From the NCBI GenBank assembly GCA_002698425.1, contig NZXU01000003.1:5196-69195 (forward strand): a stretch of DNA of 64,000 nucleotides. The letters run 5' to 3'. Positions 19,898 to 30,038 of this stretch are shown here, in pieces. Positions within the stretch are counted from its first letter, which is position 1; every line of letters starts with the position of its first letter. Under the pieces are notes generated by a model, which made no database searches, had not been told where the DNA came from, and worked only from the letters and a program-made list of their open reading frames with translations. Source of the DNA: Ahrensia sp. (lineage in GTDB: Bacteria > Pseudomonadota > Alphaproteobacteria > Rhizobiales > Rhizobiaceae). The translations under genes and the position numbers were made by a program.

Positions 19898-21736
19898 ATG
19901 AAATCAACGGTTTCGCCTATCAGCGATTACCTGGGCGCCCTGCATAAGCTTCTTCAATCCAACACCGATGGCGATGTAGCGACATATATTCCGGAACTGG
20001 GTCAGGCCGATCCGGCGACGTTTGGCATCTGCATCGCGACCGTTGATGGACAGGTCTATACCGCCGGCGACGTGGACAACCGCTTCACGATCCAGTCGAT
20101 GTCGAAACCGTTCAATTACGGCTACGCCTTGCAGCGCCACGGCAAGGATCAGGTCATGAAGAAGGTCGGTGTTGAACCGACCGGCGAATCCTTCAATTCG
20201 ATCGTCCTCGACGAACTCACCAATCGTCCCTACAACCCGATGGTCAATGCCGGCGCCATCGCCATCGCTGAACTGGTCGACGGCGACACGCCCGAAGATC
20301 GGCTGGCGGGCATGATGGACTGGTTCAGCCGGTTCGCCGGACGCGAACTCGATATCGACGACGCCGTGTTCCGCTCGGAACACGCGACCGGCCACCGCAA
20401 TCGCGCCATCGCCTACATGATGCTGAACACCGGCATGCTGGAGCGAGATCCGGAGGACGTGCTCGATCTATATTTCAGGCAATGTTCGATCAGCGTCGAC
20501 TGCCGGGATATGGCGGTGATGGCGGCGACGCTGGCCACGCAAGGCGTCAATCCGCTGACGGGCGACCGGGTCCTGTCGCCGGATAATGTCCGCGACGTGC
20601 TGACCGTGATGAGCACCTGCGGCATGTATGACTATGCCGGCCAGTGGGCGTTCGATGTCGGCGTGCCGGCGAAAAGCGGCGTCTCCGGCGGCATCATCGC
20701 GGTCATACCGGGCCAGTTGGGCGTCGCCGTCTATTCGCCGCCGCTGGACCGGGTCGGCAACAGCGTGCGCGGCGTCGAGGCCTGCAAGAAGCTCTCGCAC
20801 GACTTCAGCCTGCATGTCTTCGATGGCCGCACCGATGTCCACACCGTCATCCGCCGTCAATATTCCGCCGCCGCCGTCCCGTCCAAACGCGTCCGCTCGA
20901 AAACCGAACGCGAATTCCTGGCCGCCCAGAGCGACCGGCTGATCGTGCTGGAGATCCAGGGCGCCCTGTTTTTCGGCTCGGCTGAGAATTTCCTGCGGCG
21001 GCTGTCGGAAATCGCCAAGCCCGAGGCGACCGTGATCGTCGACATGAAGCGCGCCGCCTATGCCGACCGCACCGCCATAGAACTGATCTGCCAGACGGCG
21101 GAAGTCCTCGCGGGCAAGGGATGCAACATCGTCTTCACGGAGCTGTCGGAAAAGACCGACCTTGAAGGGCTGCGCACGGCGCTGGAGGCGCGTTTTCACA
21201 GAAGCTCCAGGGTCACGCTGATGGACGACACGGATGCGGCTGTGGAGCAGTTCGAGGAAGCGATCCTGCTGCATTCGGACCTGCGCCGCGACGACCGCAT
21301 CATTCCGCTGCACGAGATCGAGATCTTCGACGGTCTCGCGGCCGACGATCTGCGCCGGCTGTCGGCGGAAGTGACGACATTCCAGTTCAACGCCGGCGAC
21401 AAGATCATCAGTGAAGGCGATGATGCGCGCATCTTCTTCGTCGTCGGGCGCGGTTCGGTCAGCGTCTCCGTTAATGTCGACGGCCGCAGGGCGCGCCGGA
21501 TCGGCTCGGTCGGGCAGGGCGGGCCCTTCGGGGAGATGGCGCTTCTCGATGGCGGCAAACGCTCGGCCGACGTGATCGCCGACGTGCCGGTCATCTGCTA
21601 TGGCTTCTCCGTGGACCGAATCCGCGAATTGAGCGTGGAATCGCCGATGATCATGACGACCATCCTCGGCAATCTGGTACGGATCATGTCGGACCGCTTG
21701 CGGCTCGCCAATGACGAAATCCGCGCTTTGCAGTAG
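19898..21736 (+). CDS. glsA: Glutaminase with C-terminal STAS and cyclic-nucleotide-binding domains
   Basis: The 612-residue protein is about twice the length of a simple glutaminase. Residues about 1-305 are the beta-lactamase-like glutaminase A domain, with the catalytic Ser-x-x-Lys in IQSMSKPFNYGYAL, then NPMVNAGAIAIAEL and VPAKSGVSGGIIAV. Residues about 350-445 form a STAS-like domain (LIVLEIQGALFFGSAENFL; VIVDMKRAAYADRTAIELIC). Residues about 470-605 form a Crp-type cyclic-nucleotide-binding domain (AGDKIISEGDDARIFFVVGRG; GGPFGEMALLDGGKRSADV). It hydrolyses glutamine to glutamate and ammonia; the extra domains suggest regulation by nucleotide or partner binding. No DNA-binding helix follows the Crp domain. 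Confidence 0.92.
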   Translation: MKSTVSPISDYLGALHKLLQSNTDGDVATYIPELGQADPATFGICIATVDGQVYTAGDVDNRFTIQSMSKPFNYGYALQRHGKDQVMKKVGVEPTGESFNSIVLDELTNRPYNPMVNAGAIAIAELVDGDTPEDRLAGMMDWFSRFAGRELDIDDAVFRSEHATGHRNRAIAYMMLNTGMLERDPEDVLDLYFRQCSISVDCRDMAVMAATLATQGVNPLTGDRVLSPDNVRDVLTVMSTCGMYDYAGQWAFDVGVPAKSGVSGGIIAVIPGQLGVAVYSPPLDRVGNSVRGVEACKKLSHDFSLHVFDGRTDVHTVIRRQYSAAAVPSKRVRSKTEREFLAAQSDRLIVLEIQGALFFGSAENFLRRLSEIAKPEATVIVDMKRAAYADRTAIELICQTAEVLAGKGCNIVFTELSEKTDLEGLRTALEARFHRSSRVTLMDDTDAAVEQFEEAILLHSDLRRDDRIIPLHEIEIFDGLAADDLRRLSAEVTTFQFNAGDKIISEGDDARIFFVVGRGSVSVSVNVDGRRARRIGSVGQGGPFGEMALLDGGKRSADVIADVPVICYGFSVDRIRELSVESPMIMTTILGNLVRIMSDRLRLANDEIRALQ

Positions 21737-21814
21737 CGCTCGTGTCGAATTGCGAGCTTCGATGGAATTACCGCTTGCCTCGATAACGACGATAAATTAG
21801 GGCTTTCCGCGGTT

Positions 21815-21891
<77 letters not shown>

Positions 21892-21990
21892 TTCTTTCCC
21901 CGCGCATCTGCCGGTCGCGTTTTGAAATCGCGGCCTGCCGGATTTTCCGGCGGGCGGATGCGGCTGGATGTGTGAGCGGGTTTGATCGGC

Positions 21991-23070
21991 ATGGAGCGCG
22001 CAGCCAAGCGCAATTCGGTGGATATCGGCGAGATCGACATCCTTGCGCCCAATCTGAAGAAGCGCATGTCGGGCGTGACCTCTACCGTCTTCCGGCTTGT
22101 CCCGGTTCAGGCGCGATCCATGCGCATCGCGACGGTCGGACCGGCCATCCCCGCCGACATCCCGCAGGTCTCACTTCTTGATGTTGCGCTGATGGCGCGC
22201 AAGGGGCCGTCCGGCGTCCGGGTGTGGCACGCTCGCCGCAATATCGAGATGGTCGTCGGCCTGCTTCTCAAAACCGTTCTGCGCAAGCGTCTGCGGCTGG
22301 TCTTTACCTCGGCGGCGCAGCGCGACCACAAGCCTTTCACCAAATGGCTGATCCGCCGGATGGACCGGGTCATCGCGACGAGTTCGAAATCCGCCGGCTT
22401 TCTGGAAGTGCCAAACACCGTCATCCACCACGGCATTGACACGGCGCTTTTCAGCCCGCCTGCCGACCGGCGAGACATCCGGCGGCGGCTGGGACTGCCG
22501 GAAGAGGCCGTCCTTGTCGGGTGTTTCGGGCGCGTGCGCTATCAGAAGGGCAACGATCTCTTCGTCGAGGCGATGCTTCGCCTGTTGCCGGACCGGCCGG
22601 AGGCGATCGCCGTCATGATGGGCGGTGTCACCGAGGAGAACCGGACCTTCGCCGACGATCTTGCCGTGAAGGCGAGGGAGGCCGGGCTTGCCGACCGGAT
22701 CCTGTTCCTGCCGGAGGAGAAGCACTGGGACATCTCGCCCTGGTTCAAGGCGCTCGATCTCTATGTCGCGCCGCAGCGCTGGGAAGGCTTCGGCCTCACG
22801 CCGCTGGAGGCGATGGCCTGCGGCGTCCCCGTCGTCGCCACCCGCGCCGGCGCCTTTGAGGATCTCGTCGCCGACGGGCAGACCGGGCGCCTCGTCGATA
22901 TCGAGGATATCGACGCTTTGACGCGTGCGACGGCAGAGCTTCTCGATGATCCGGCCATTCGGGCGCAGTGGAGCGCGAACGCCGTGCGCCATGTCGAGGA
23001 GAAATTCCGCATCGAGATCGAGGCGGGCGCGATCAATGCGATCTATCGGGAATTGCTCGAGGTTTCCTGA
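21991..23070 (+). CDS. GT4 glycosyltransferase, LpcC/LpsB-like LPS core mannosyltransferase
   Basis: The 359-residue enzyme has the GT-B layout. The N-terminal half includes DILAPNLKKRMSGVTSTVFR and VWHARRNIEMV, which I recognise from rhizobial LpcC/LpsB core mannosyltransferases. The C-terminal half includes GCFGRVRYQKGNDLFVEAM and the donor-site APQRWEGFGLTPLEAMACG (about residues 255-273). It would add mannose to the inner LPS core at the cytosolic face of the inner membrane. I chose the ATG at 21991; a TTG three codons earlier is also open. Its 3' end overlaps the convergent ligase-like gene by 28 bases. Confidence 0.82.
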   Translation: MERAAKRNSVDIGEIDILAPNLKKRMSGVTSTVFRLVPVQARSMRIATVGPAIPADIPQVSLLDVALMARKGPSGVRVWHARRNIEMVVGLLLKTVLRKRLRLVFTSAAQRDHKPFTKWLIRRMDRVIATSSKSAGFLEVPNTVIHHGIDTALFSPPADRRDIRRRLGLPEEAVLVGCFGRVRYQKGNDLFVEAMLRLLPDRPEAIAVMMGGVTEENRTFADDLAVKAREAGLADRILFLPEEKHWDISPWFKALDLYVAPQRWEGFGLTPLEAMACGVPVVATRAGAFEDLVADGQTGRLVDIEDIDALTRATAELLDDPAIRAQWSANAVRHVEEKFRIEIEAGAINAIYRELLEVS

Positions 23071-24308
23071 CGCACAGCGGGGCCGTTGCCACGCATATAT
23101 TGCGCCTCCAGCGCGATGCAGCCCCAGATGATTCCGAGCAGAAGATAGAAGTGCCGCCAGTGATCGGTGTCGATGACGTTTCCGATCGCGACATGGCCGA
23201 GATAGACGATATAGGCGCATAGCAGATAGGGCTGCCAGGGCCGGTCGCGGAACAGGATGCGGAACCCCGCGGCAAGCGTCACGATCGTCATCGTCATATA
23301 GGCCATGAAGCCGAGCCAGGAATAGTCGAACAGCGCCTTCAGCCAGATGTTGTGGGTGTCCTCGCCGAAGAGATAGCCGAATTCCAGCGGCCCGATGCCC
23401 AGTGGCTTTTGCGTCGCCAGCATGAAGCCCATCAGGTGCCGTTCGAACCGTCCGAAACGGGACGCATCGTAATCCTGTAGCAACTGCGCGCGGTCGAGGA
23501 ACAGGGAGCGCACGGAATCGATCTGGAGGACGATCGCGAGCACCATCGCCGCGCCGACCACCGCGAAGATCGAAAGGACGATGATCCGCATCCGGAACTT
23601 GCCGGAGCGGCTGTTGATGAACAGGGCAGCCACCAGGATCATGCAGCTGAGCAGCAGGAGGCCCCAGGCCGCGCGCGAGAAGGACAGGAAGGTCGCCAGC
23701 AAAAGGACAGCGGCCACGGCCGATACCGGCAGGAGCGAGCGCAGCGGGCGGGTCAGCAGCAGATAGACCGAGAAAAGCGTCGGCAGTGTCAGATAGGGCG
23801 CGAAGACGTTAGGATCCTCGAAGAAGCCCTTGGCGCGGCCGTAAAGCGTGAAACTGCCGGAATCCGGGATGACGCCGAAATAGCCGGCGATCGCAAACAG
23901 GCTGGTCAGCACCGCGCCGGCGGTCCAGGCGTTGTACATGAGCGCCAGGCGCTCATGGCGTTCCGCGATCAGCGAGGCGAAGAAGACGGCGCTCAGCGCC
24001 AGGAATAGCGAACTGGCGATGTAAAGCGGCGTGTTGCGCCAATCCTCCATCTGCGTGATCGAGATGATGCCGCCAATATTGAAGACGATCATCGTGATGA
24101 GCAGGAACATGACGCTGCGCGGGATCGTCAGCGCGCCTGTAATCGTCCAGAGTCCGATCAGCAGGGCGACGAAGAGCTCATAGGGCGCCGGCTCGAACAG
24201 GACGAAGCCCGACAGGAAGACGCCGAGCCAGATCGATGCATTGACCAGCCTGGTAGCGAGCGCCCTATTGGCTGTTTCGTGCGAGACGGTAAGCGTGGCG
24301 CCGGTCAA
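23043..24308 (-). CDS. O-antigen ligase / Wzy-polymerase family membrane protein
   Basis: The 421-residue protein has about eleven hydrophobic segments and the Wzy_C/WaaL-type periplasmic loop: GFMLATQKPLGIGPLEFGYL followed by DTHNIWLKALFDYSWLGFMA. Such proteins polymerise repeat units or ligate polysaccharide to lipid A core. Within this locus a Wzy polymerase role is the likelier one. The start is a TTG whose TTGA overlaps the stop of the upstream phosphotransferase gene, implying translational coupling. Confidence 0.82.
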   Translation of the reverse strand: MTGATLTVSHETANRALATRLVNASIWLGVFLSGFVLFEPAPYELFVALLIGLWTITGALTIPRSVMFLLITMIVFNIGGIISITQMEDWRNTPLYIASSLFLALSAVFFASLIAERHERLALMYNAWTAGAVLTSLFAIAGYFGVIPDSGSFTLYGRAKGFFEDPNVFAPYLTLPTLFSVYLLLTRPLRSLLPVSAVAAVLLLATFLSFSRAAWGLLLLSCMILVAALFINSRSGKFRMRIIVLSIFAVVGAAMVLAIVLQIDSVRSLFLDRAQLLQDYDASRFGRFERHLMGFMLATQKPLGIGPLEFGYLFGEDTHNIWLKALFDYSWLGFMAYMTMTIVTLAAGFRILFRDRPWQPYLLCAYIVYLGHVAIGNVIDTDHWRHFYLLLGIIWGCIALEAQYMRGNGPAVRQETSSNSR

Positions 24309-25837
24309 TAGGCGTTTTCCGTGTTCAGCAACCGAATGGGCGTCAGCAACAGGATTTTCAGGTCGAACAGGATCGACCAGTTTTCGATGTAGTAGAGATC
24401 GAAATCCGTGCGCTGGCGGATCTTCTCATCCGTGTCGGTCTCGCCGCGCCAGCCATTGATCTGCGCCCAGCCGGTGACGCCCGGCTTGACCCGGTGGCGG
24501 GCGAAATAGCCGTCGACGACTTCCATATAGAGGCCATTGGCGGCCTTTGCCGTGACCGCATGCGGCCGCGGGCCGACCAGCGAAAGATTACCGAGCAGGA
24601 CGTTGAAGAATTGCGGCAGTTCGTCGATCGAGGTCTTGCGGATGATCCGGCCGACGCGGGTGACGCGGGGATCGCCCTTGGTGACCAGCTTCAATGCAGA
24701 CGGATCGCACTGATCGGTATACATCGAGCGGAACTTGAAGACGTCGATAACCTCGTTGTTGAAGCCGTGCCGCTTCTGCTTGAAGATGACCGGGCCCTTG
24801 CTGTCCAGCTTGATGGCGATGGCAGTCCCCAGCATGATTGGCGAGAAGACGACGATGCCGAGCAGCGAGAAGACGATGTCGAAGGTTCGCTTGGCGACCG
24901 AATCCCAGTCGCGGATCGGTTTGTCGAAAATGTCCAGCATCGGCACGGAGCCGACGAAGGAATAGGCGCGCGGCTTGAAGCGCAGCTTGTTGGAGTGGGC
25001 CGACAGGCGGATGTCGACCGGCAGGACCCAAAGCTTCTTCAGCATCGCCAGCACGCGATCCTCGGCGTCCATCGGCAACGACACGATCAGCATGTCGATA
25101 TGGGCGTGACGGGCGAAGGTCACGAGTTCGGAGATGTTGCCGAGCTTCGGATAGCCCGCGACCATGGGCGGCGAGCGTACGTCGTCGCGATCGTCGAAAA
25201 TTCCGCAGATGCGGATATCGTTGTCGCGTTGCGCTTCCAGCGCGCGGATCAGCTTTTCTGCCGGTTTGCCGCCGCCGACGATCACGGCGCGCCGTTCCAT
25301 CGTCCCGTCCTGCGTCCATTTGCGGATGCGCATCGACAGGAGAAGCCGCGTCAAAAGCAGGAACAGAAGGCCGCCGACGAACCATGACCCAGCCCAGAAA
25401 CGGCTGAACTCCAGCGAGATCTTCAGCACGAAGCCGGTGATGGCCAGCGCCGCGAAACTCGCCGACCAGGAGAGCGCGACCCGGGGAAACCACTTCATCG
25501 GCTTGCGAAGCGCACGGATCGCATAGCCACCGATGGTTTCGTTGAGGGTCACGAAGATGGTCAGGCCGAAAGCGATCGCCAGGGCGTATTGCCAGAATTG
25601 CTCGAAGCCGAGATAGCTGACCATGATGCCGAGGCCGATCGCGGCCAGGCCGGCAAATTCGCCGATCCGCAGATAGCCGCTGACCATGACGGGCGAGATC
25701 GTGTCGCCCTGGAATTCTTCGGCGATGCGTTCGACAAGCGGATTGAGTTCGGTTTCGGCGGGATCGGGTTTTTCCCCGGACGCCGTTTCCCGGATCATCT
25801 TCGCGGAAATGCGCAAGCCTGGATCGATCTTGTTCAT
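24305..25837 (-). CDS. Polyprenyl glycosylphosphotransferase (WbaP/ExoY/WcaJ type)
   Basis: The 510-residue membrane enzyme starts polysaccharide assembly by moving a sugar-1-phosphate to undecaprenyl phosphate. The N-terminal half has about four to five membrane helices and a cytosolic Rossmann-like CoA-binding region ([20 protein letters not shown], near 160-180). The catalytic C-terminal third shows [56 protein letters not shown] residues and [19 protein letters not shown]. It is the initiating enzyme of this cluster. The sugar (glucose or galactose) cannot be read. Confidence 0.92.
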   Translation of the reverse strand: MNKIDPGLRISAKMIRETASGEKPDPAETELNPLVERIAEEFQGDTISPVMVSGYLRIGEFAGLAAIGLGIMVSYLGFEQFWQYALAIAFGLTIFVTLNETIGGYAIRALRKPMKWFPRVALSWSASFAALAITGFVLKISLEFSRFWAGSWFVGGLLFLLLTRLLLSMRIRKWTQDGTMERRAVIVGGGKPAEKLIRALEAQRDNDIRICGIFDDRDDVRSPPMVAGYPKLGNISELVTFARHAHIDMLIVSLPMDAEDRVLAMLKKLWVLPVDIRLSAHSNKLRFKPRAYSFVGSVPMLDIFDKPIRDWDSVAKRTFDIVFSLLGIVVFSPIMLGTAIAIKLDSKGPVIFKQKRHGFNNEVIDVFKFRSMYTDQCDPSALKLVTKGDPRVTRVGRIIRKTSIDELPQFFNVLLGNLSLVGPRPHAVTAKAANGLYMEVVDGYFARHRVKPGVTGWAQINGWRGETDTDEKIRQRTDFDLYYIENWSILFDLKILLLTPIRLLNTENAY

Positions 25838-25880
25838 CGGAACCTTCGCGGTCGTTCAGGCCCGCTTTAGATCAAAGCCA

Positions 25881-27062
25881 CTAAGAAACGCTTGATAAGC
25901 GTTCCGTTCGGGCACCTCCGTTTGCTCCTATGGTTAATGCCGAGCGGTAGGCTTGCAGGACGTTGGAGGCCATGGTTTCGACCGAAAACCGTCTGGTGAG
26001 ATCCGTCCGGGACGGTTGCCAGCCGGCAAGCCTGTCCGGTTCGTCGAGGGCGATGCGCATCAGGCGCGCGGCTTCGCCGGTCTCCGGCGCGATCAGCGCC
26101 GGGCTTTCGCCGTCGAAAATCTCGGGGATTCCGCCGACATTCGCCGCGATGACGGGCAGGCCTGCGGCGAGCGCCTCGAGCACGACATAGGGCATGGCCT
26201 CGGCCCGCGACGGCATCACGAAACAGCGTCCCATCGCGAATGCCCGGCGGGCCGGCATCGGGGCGTGAAAGGTCACGGCCTCGTCGAGCGACAATTCCCG
26301 GGCCAGCGCTTTCGTTTTCTGCGCGTCGGGACCGTCGCCGACCATCACGCCACGGACAGTCTCGCGGCCCTCGGCGCGCAATTCGGCCAGCGCTCGCAGG
26401 AAGATGTCCGGGCCCTTCAACTCGCGCAATTCGCCGAGGAAGAGGAAATCGGCGGCATCATCGTCCGGCGTCACCGGTTCGAACTCGGCGGGCTGCAAGC
26501 CGTTATAGTTGACCGACCAGGCGCAGTTCGGTTCGCCGATCTTCTCCACATAGGTGCGGTGCTCGAAATCGGCGACGAACAGGATGTGGTCGGTCAGGCC
26601 TTCCAGCATCCGCTCGACACGAAAATAAAGCCGCCCGGCGCGGCTTTCGGCGCCGTAGTGGAGGCTGCCGCCATGCGGCGAATAGAGACGGGCTACGCGA
26701 GACCTTTCAACCCGTACCAGTGAACCGAGGGCGCGGGCGAATACGCCACCCTTCGCGCCGTGTCCATGCAGGACGTTCGGTTGCAATTCCTTGATGATTT
26801 TCAGAATGTTGCGGGAGTCCCATATGTCTCCTGGGCCGACCGCGCGGCGCATCTGCGTCCGGTGCAGGCCAAGCGTCAGCGTATCCGCAAGCTCGGCCAC
26901 CATCGTCTCGTTGTAGCCGGGCGTGCCGGCGACATCGCAGATCACGCCGACCTGATGCCCGGACTGTTGATGGGCCATGGCGAGGTCGCGCACGTGGCGG
27001 AACAGTCCGCCCATCGGGGCTCGCAAGACGTGGACGATGCGCAGGGAGTCGCCACTGGCCAT
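25881..27062 (-). CDS. GT4 glycosyltransferase
   Basis: The 393-residue GT-B enzyme has an N-terminal acceptor domain (RIVHVLRAPMGGLFRHVRDL; VLHGHGAKGGVFARALGSLV) and a C-terminal donor domain with FLFLGELRELKGPDIFLRAL, VMVGDGPDAQKT and MPSRAEAMPYVVLEALAAG (about residues 275-293). It sits between the OPX gene and the initiating phosphotransferase on the same strand, so it probably extends the lipid-linked repeat unit. Linkage and sugar are unknown. Confidence 0.88.
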   Translation of the reverse strand: MASGDSLRIVHVLRAPMGGLFRHVRDLAMAHQQSGHQVGVICDVAGTPGYNETMVAELADTLTLGLHRTQMRRAVGPGDIWDSRNILKIIKELQPNVLHGHGAKGGVFARALGSLVRVERSRVARLYSPHGGSLHYGAESRAGRLYFRVERMLEGLTDHILFVADFEHRTYVEKIGEPNCAWSVNYNGLQPAEFEPVTPDDDAADFLFLGELRELKGPDIFLRALAELRAEGRETVRGVMVGDGPDAQKTKALARELSLDEAVTFHAPMPARRAFAMGRCFVMPSRAEAMPYVVLEALAAGLPVIAANVGGIPEIFDGESPALIAPETGEAARLMRIALDEPDRLAGWQPSRTDLTRRFSVETMASNVLQAYRSALTIGANGGARTERLSSVS

Positions 27063-27082
27063 GATCGGCGTTTTCCCGTTCC

Positions 27083-27658
27083 TCAGAAAAGGCGTTCGCG
27101 GACGAAGATCGTGTCGCCCGGCAGCAGCGGATCGCTGATCAGCACCCGTCCGGTAATGACGCGTCCGTTTATCTTCCGGGTGATGTCGGCATTTGCCTGG
27201 TTGGCGCGCGCCGAAAAGCCGCCGGCGGCCGCGATCGCATTCTGCACGGTCATACCGGGTACATATTGATACTGGCCGGATGCGCCGACTTCGCCCATGA
27301 CGAAGATCGAGCGGTATTGGTCAACCTCGATCGACACGTCGGGATCGCGCAGATAACCGTTTCGCAACTGGGCCGCGATCTGGCCTTCCATCTGCTGGAC
27401 GGTGCGCCCGCGCGCCGCGACCGCGCCGATCAGCGGGAAGGCGATATAGCCGGACTGGTCGATCGAATAGGTATTGGTCAGGTCGGCCTGATCGAAGACG
27501 GTGACGCGGATCTTATCGCCGGCGTCGAGCATATAGGGCTGGTTGATCGCCTCGTGAAAGGCGGCTGGCGCCGGGCGGTAGCCCGAGCAGCCCGCAATTG
27601 AGCTGAGGGCGACAAGGCACGCCGCCCAAGCGAGTCCCATGCGAAAGAGCCGGATCAT
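27083..27658 (-). CDS. Polysaccharide export lipoprotein (OPX, Wza/GumB-like)
   Basis: The 191-residue protein has a lipoprotein signal ending SSIAGC (Cys about residue 24), then the Poly_export domain (MLDAGDKIRVTVFDQADLTN; AFPLIGAVAARGRTVQQ) and a SLBB repeat (VMGEVGASGQYQYVPGMTVQ). It should form the outer-membrane/periplasmic export channel with the co-polymerase encoded divergently next to it. It lacks the C-terminal amphipathic helix region of long Wza, like the short GumB/ExoF-type OPX proteins. Confidence 0.9.
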   Translation of the reverse strand: MIRLFRMGLAWAACLVALSSIAGCSGYRPAPAAFHEAINQPYMLDAGDKIRVTVFDQADLTNTYSIDQSGYIAFPLIGAVAARGRTVQQMEGQIAAQLRNGYLRDPDVSIEVDQYRSIFVMGEVGASGQYQYVPGMTVQNAIAAAGGFSARANQANADITRKINGRVITGRVLISDPLLPGDTIFVRERLF

Positions 27659-27851
27659 TGCAACCTCGAATAGCGGTGACGGCGAGCCGCCACGTATCCG
27701 TTATTGGTCTGTTAGGGTTAATGGCCGGTAAAGGGAGGCGCTTTTCCAAGCGTGAGGCGGGCAAGTCATCAACAAAGGGTTACGGCGCCATTTACCGCCC
27801 GGAAACCATGTTCCTTTAGGACTCGCTCCATAAAGTCCGATTGCCGGGGTA

Positions 27852-30029
27852 ATGATTATGGCGCGCATGGAGAACACGACGCAGGATGCCGATATCGATA
27901 TCGGCAGGCTCTTTGGTGCGTTGTGGCGCGACAAGATCCTGATCGTTGCCGGGATAATCGTCATAACGGGGCTGGCGTTCCTGCTTCTGTCCTCGATGAC
28001 GCCGAAATACCGGTCCGAGGCGCGCATCCTGATCGAGTCGAGCGAATCGGTGTTCACGCGCCCGCAGGGCAGCGATCAGCGGTCCGACACCACGTCGTCG
28101 CTGCTCGACCCGGAAGGGGTGGGCAGCCAGGTCGAGATCCTGCGCTCCAGCGATCTTCTCATGCAGGTCGCGACCGATCTGAAGCTTGAAGAAAACGATG
28201 AATTCAACCCGACGGGCTCCATGTCGAGCCTCAAGGCGGGAATGGTCGCGCTGGGGCTGATCGAGGATCCGTCGCTGGTTTCTCCCGAGAAACGCATTCT
28301 CGATGCGATCAACGAACGGCTCGACGTCTATACCGTTCCGAAGTCGCGCGTGATCGGTGTCGGTTTCAGTTCGCAGGACAAGGATCTGTCTGCCAGATTT
28401 CCGAATGCGCTAGCGGCGGCTTATCTGCAGCTGCAAAGCAAGGCGCAGCTCGACTCGACCGGCCGGGCCGCGGACTATCTTGCCGACGAGATTACCGACC
28501 TGAAGGATAGCGTACGCAAGGCCGAAGCCGCTGTTGCCGATTTCCGCGCCTCGTCGGATCTTCTCATCGGCGACGGCACTAACAGTTCAGTCCTTGCAAC
28601 GCAGCAGCTCGGCCAGTTGAGCACCGAGCTGTCGCGGGTCCGCGCCGAACGGTCGAGCGCGGAGGCGAGGGCGCGTTCGATCAAGGCGGCGCTGGATGGC
28701 GGCGCTTCGATCGACACGCTTTCCGATGTCCTCCAGTCGGAGCTGATCGGGCGGCTGCGCGAGCGCGAAATCGGATTGCAAACGGAGCTTGCCGACCTGT
28801 CCGTGACGCTGTTGCCCGGCCATCCGCGCATCAAGGGGCTGCAGTCGCAGATCGCCGATCTGTCGCGCCGGATCCGCGAGGAGGCGCGCAAGGTGCTCGC
28901 GGGCGTGCGCAACGAGGCGGAGATCGCCCAAGCGCGCGAGCGGGAACTGACCGACCAGTTGAACGCCCTGAAGGTGGCCTCCGCCAATGCCAATGAGCGC
29001 GAGGTCGAATTGCGCGCCCTGGAGCGGGAGGCCGCGTCGCAGCGCGCCCTGCTGGAATCCTATCTCGGCCGCTACCGCGAGGCGCAGTCGAGAGACGAGG
29101 GGCAATACGCCCCGGCCACGGCGCGGCTGATCTCGCGCGCGGTCGTGCCGGCGGCGCCGATCTTCCCGAAAATGATCCCGATGCTCGGGGCGGCGTTCTT
29201 CGTGTCGGCGCTGATCATGATGCTGGCGACGCTGGTCCGCGAGATCTTCTCCGGCAGGGCCTTCGTGCCGGCGGCCGCGCCGATGAATGTCGTCATCACG
29301 CAGGAGCCGTCGGCAAACGAGGATGTGCCCGAGGACTACGTAGAAGAAGTGGAAATCCCGATCGCGGTCACGCCGCCTGCCGAGCCTGCTCCATTGGAGC
29401 ATGTCGAGACGCAGCCGGCGGCCAGCGATGAATATGGCGTGGATGCGCTGGTCGCCCACCTCGTCGAAAGCGGCGCGGACCGCGCGATCCTCGTCTCGCC
29501 GGAAGGCGATGCAGGCGCGGCGGCATCGGTCGCCGTCGCCCGGGCGCTGGCCTATGAGGGCTTGCGCACGGTGCTGATCGACCTGACCAGTTCCGGCGCG
29601 GCGTCGCGGCGAATGCTGGCCGACACCGAGTGCCCCGGCATTACCGATCTCCTGGCGGCGTCCTCGTCCTACTCCGACGTCATCTATGCGGACTATGCGA
29701 CAGGCGCGCATGTGATCCCGACGGGCACGGCCGACCCGGTCAAGGCGATGCGCGCCGCCGACCGCCTGCCGATCATCTTGGATGCGCTGGTCTCGGCCTA
29801 TGATGTCGTGATCGTCGAATGCGGGCCGACCAATGCGGAAGGGCTGAAGCGGCTGACCGGAGACAGCGGCCAGGTGGCGATCAGCGTTGCCGATCCGGCG
29901 TCGCCGGAAATCGTCGAGACGGCGGAGAACCTCGTCGCCGCGGGATATGAGGACCTGACGCTGGTGACGGCCGCAGGCGTTGACGCGATGCCGCCGGAAG
30001 CGGAAGCGCGCCAGACCTTCGCGCGCTGA
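27852..30029 (+). CDS. Polysaccharide co-polymerase (Wzc/ExoP-like) with degenerate BY-kinase domain
   Basis: The 725-residue protein has a Wzz domain with a first membrane helix near residues 34-55, a long periplasmic coiled coil (about 190-420) and a second helix near 440-462. After a Pro/Glu linker comes a cytosolic domain shaped like a bacterial tyrosine kinase (about 525-715). Its Walker A position reads SPEGDAGAAASVAVARAL near 548-565, lacking the GK(S/T) core. Walker A' reads TVLIDLTSSG in place of the usual LIDxDxR, and no C-terminal tyrosine cluster is present. It likely controls chain length without kinase activity. It is divergent from the OPX gene. Confidence 0.88.
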   Translation: MIMARMENTTQDADIDIGRLFGALWRDKILIVAGIIVITGLAFLLLSSMTPKYRSEARILIESSESVFTRPQGSDQRSDTTSSLLDPEGVGSQVEILRSSDLLMQVATDLKLEENDEFNPTGSMSSLKAGMVALGLIEDPSLVSPEKRILDAINERLDVYTVPKSRVIGVGFSSQDKDLSARFPNALAAAYLQLQSKAQLDSTGRAADYLADEITDLKDSVRKAEAAVADFRASSDLLIGDGTNSSVLATQQLGQLSTELSRVRAERSSAEARARSIKAALDGGASIDTLSDVLQSELIGRLREREIGLQTELADLSVTLLPGHPRIKGLQSQIADLSRRIREEARKVLAGVRNEAEIAQARERELTDQLNALKVASANANEREVELRALEREAASQRALLESYLGRYREAQSRDEGQYAPATARLISRAVVPAAPIFPKMIPMLGAAFFVSALIMMLATLVREIFSGRAFVPAAAPMNVVITQEPSANEDVPEDYVEEVEIPIAVTPPAEPAPLEHVETQPAASDEYGVDALVAHLVESGADRAILVSPEGDAGAAASVAVARALAYEGLRTVLIDLTSSGAASRRMLADTECPGITDLLAASSSYSDVIYADYATGAHVIPTGTADPVKAMRAADRLPIILDALVSAYDVVIVECGPTNAEGLKRLTGDSGQVAISVADPASPEIVETAENLVAAGYEDLTLVTAAGVDAMPPEAEARQTFAR

Positions 30030-30038
30030 GCCGCCGGT

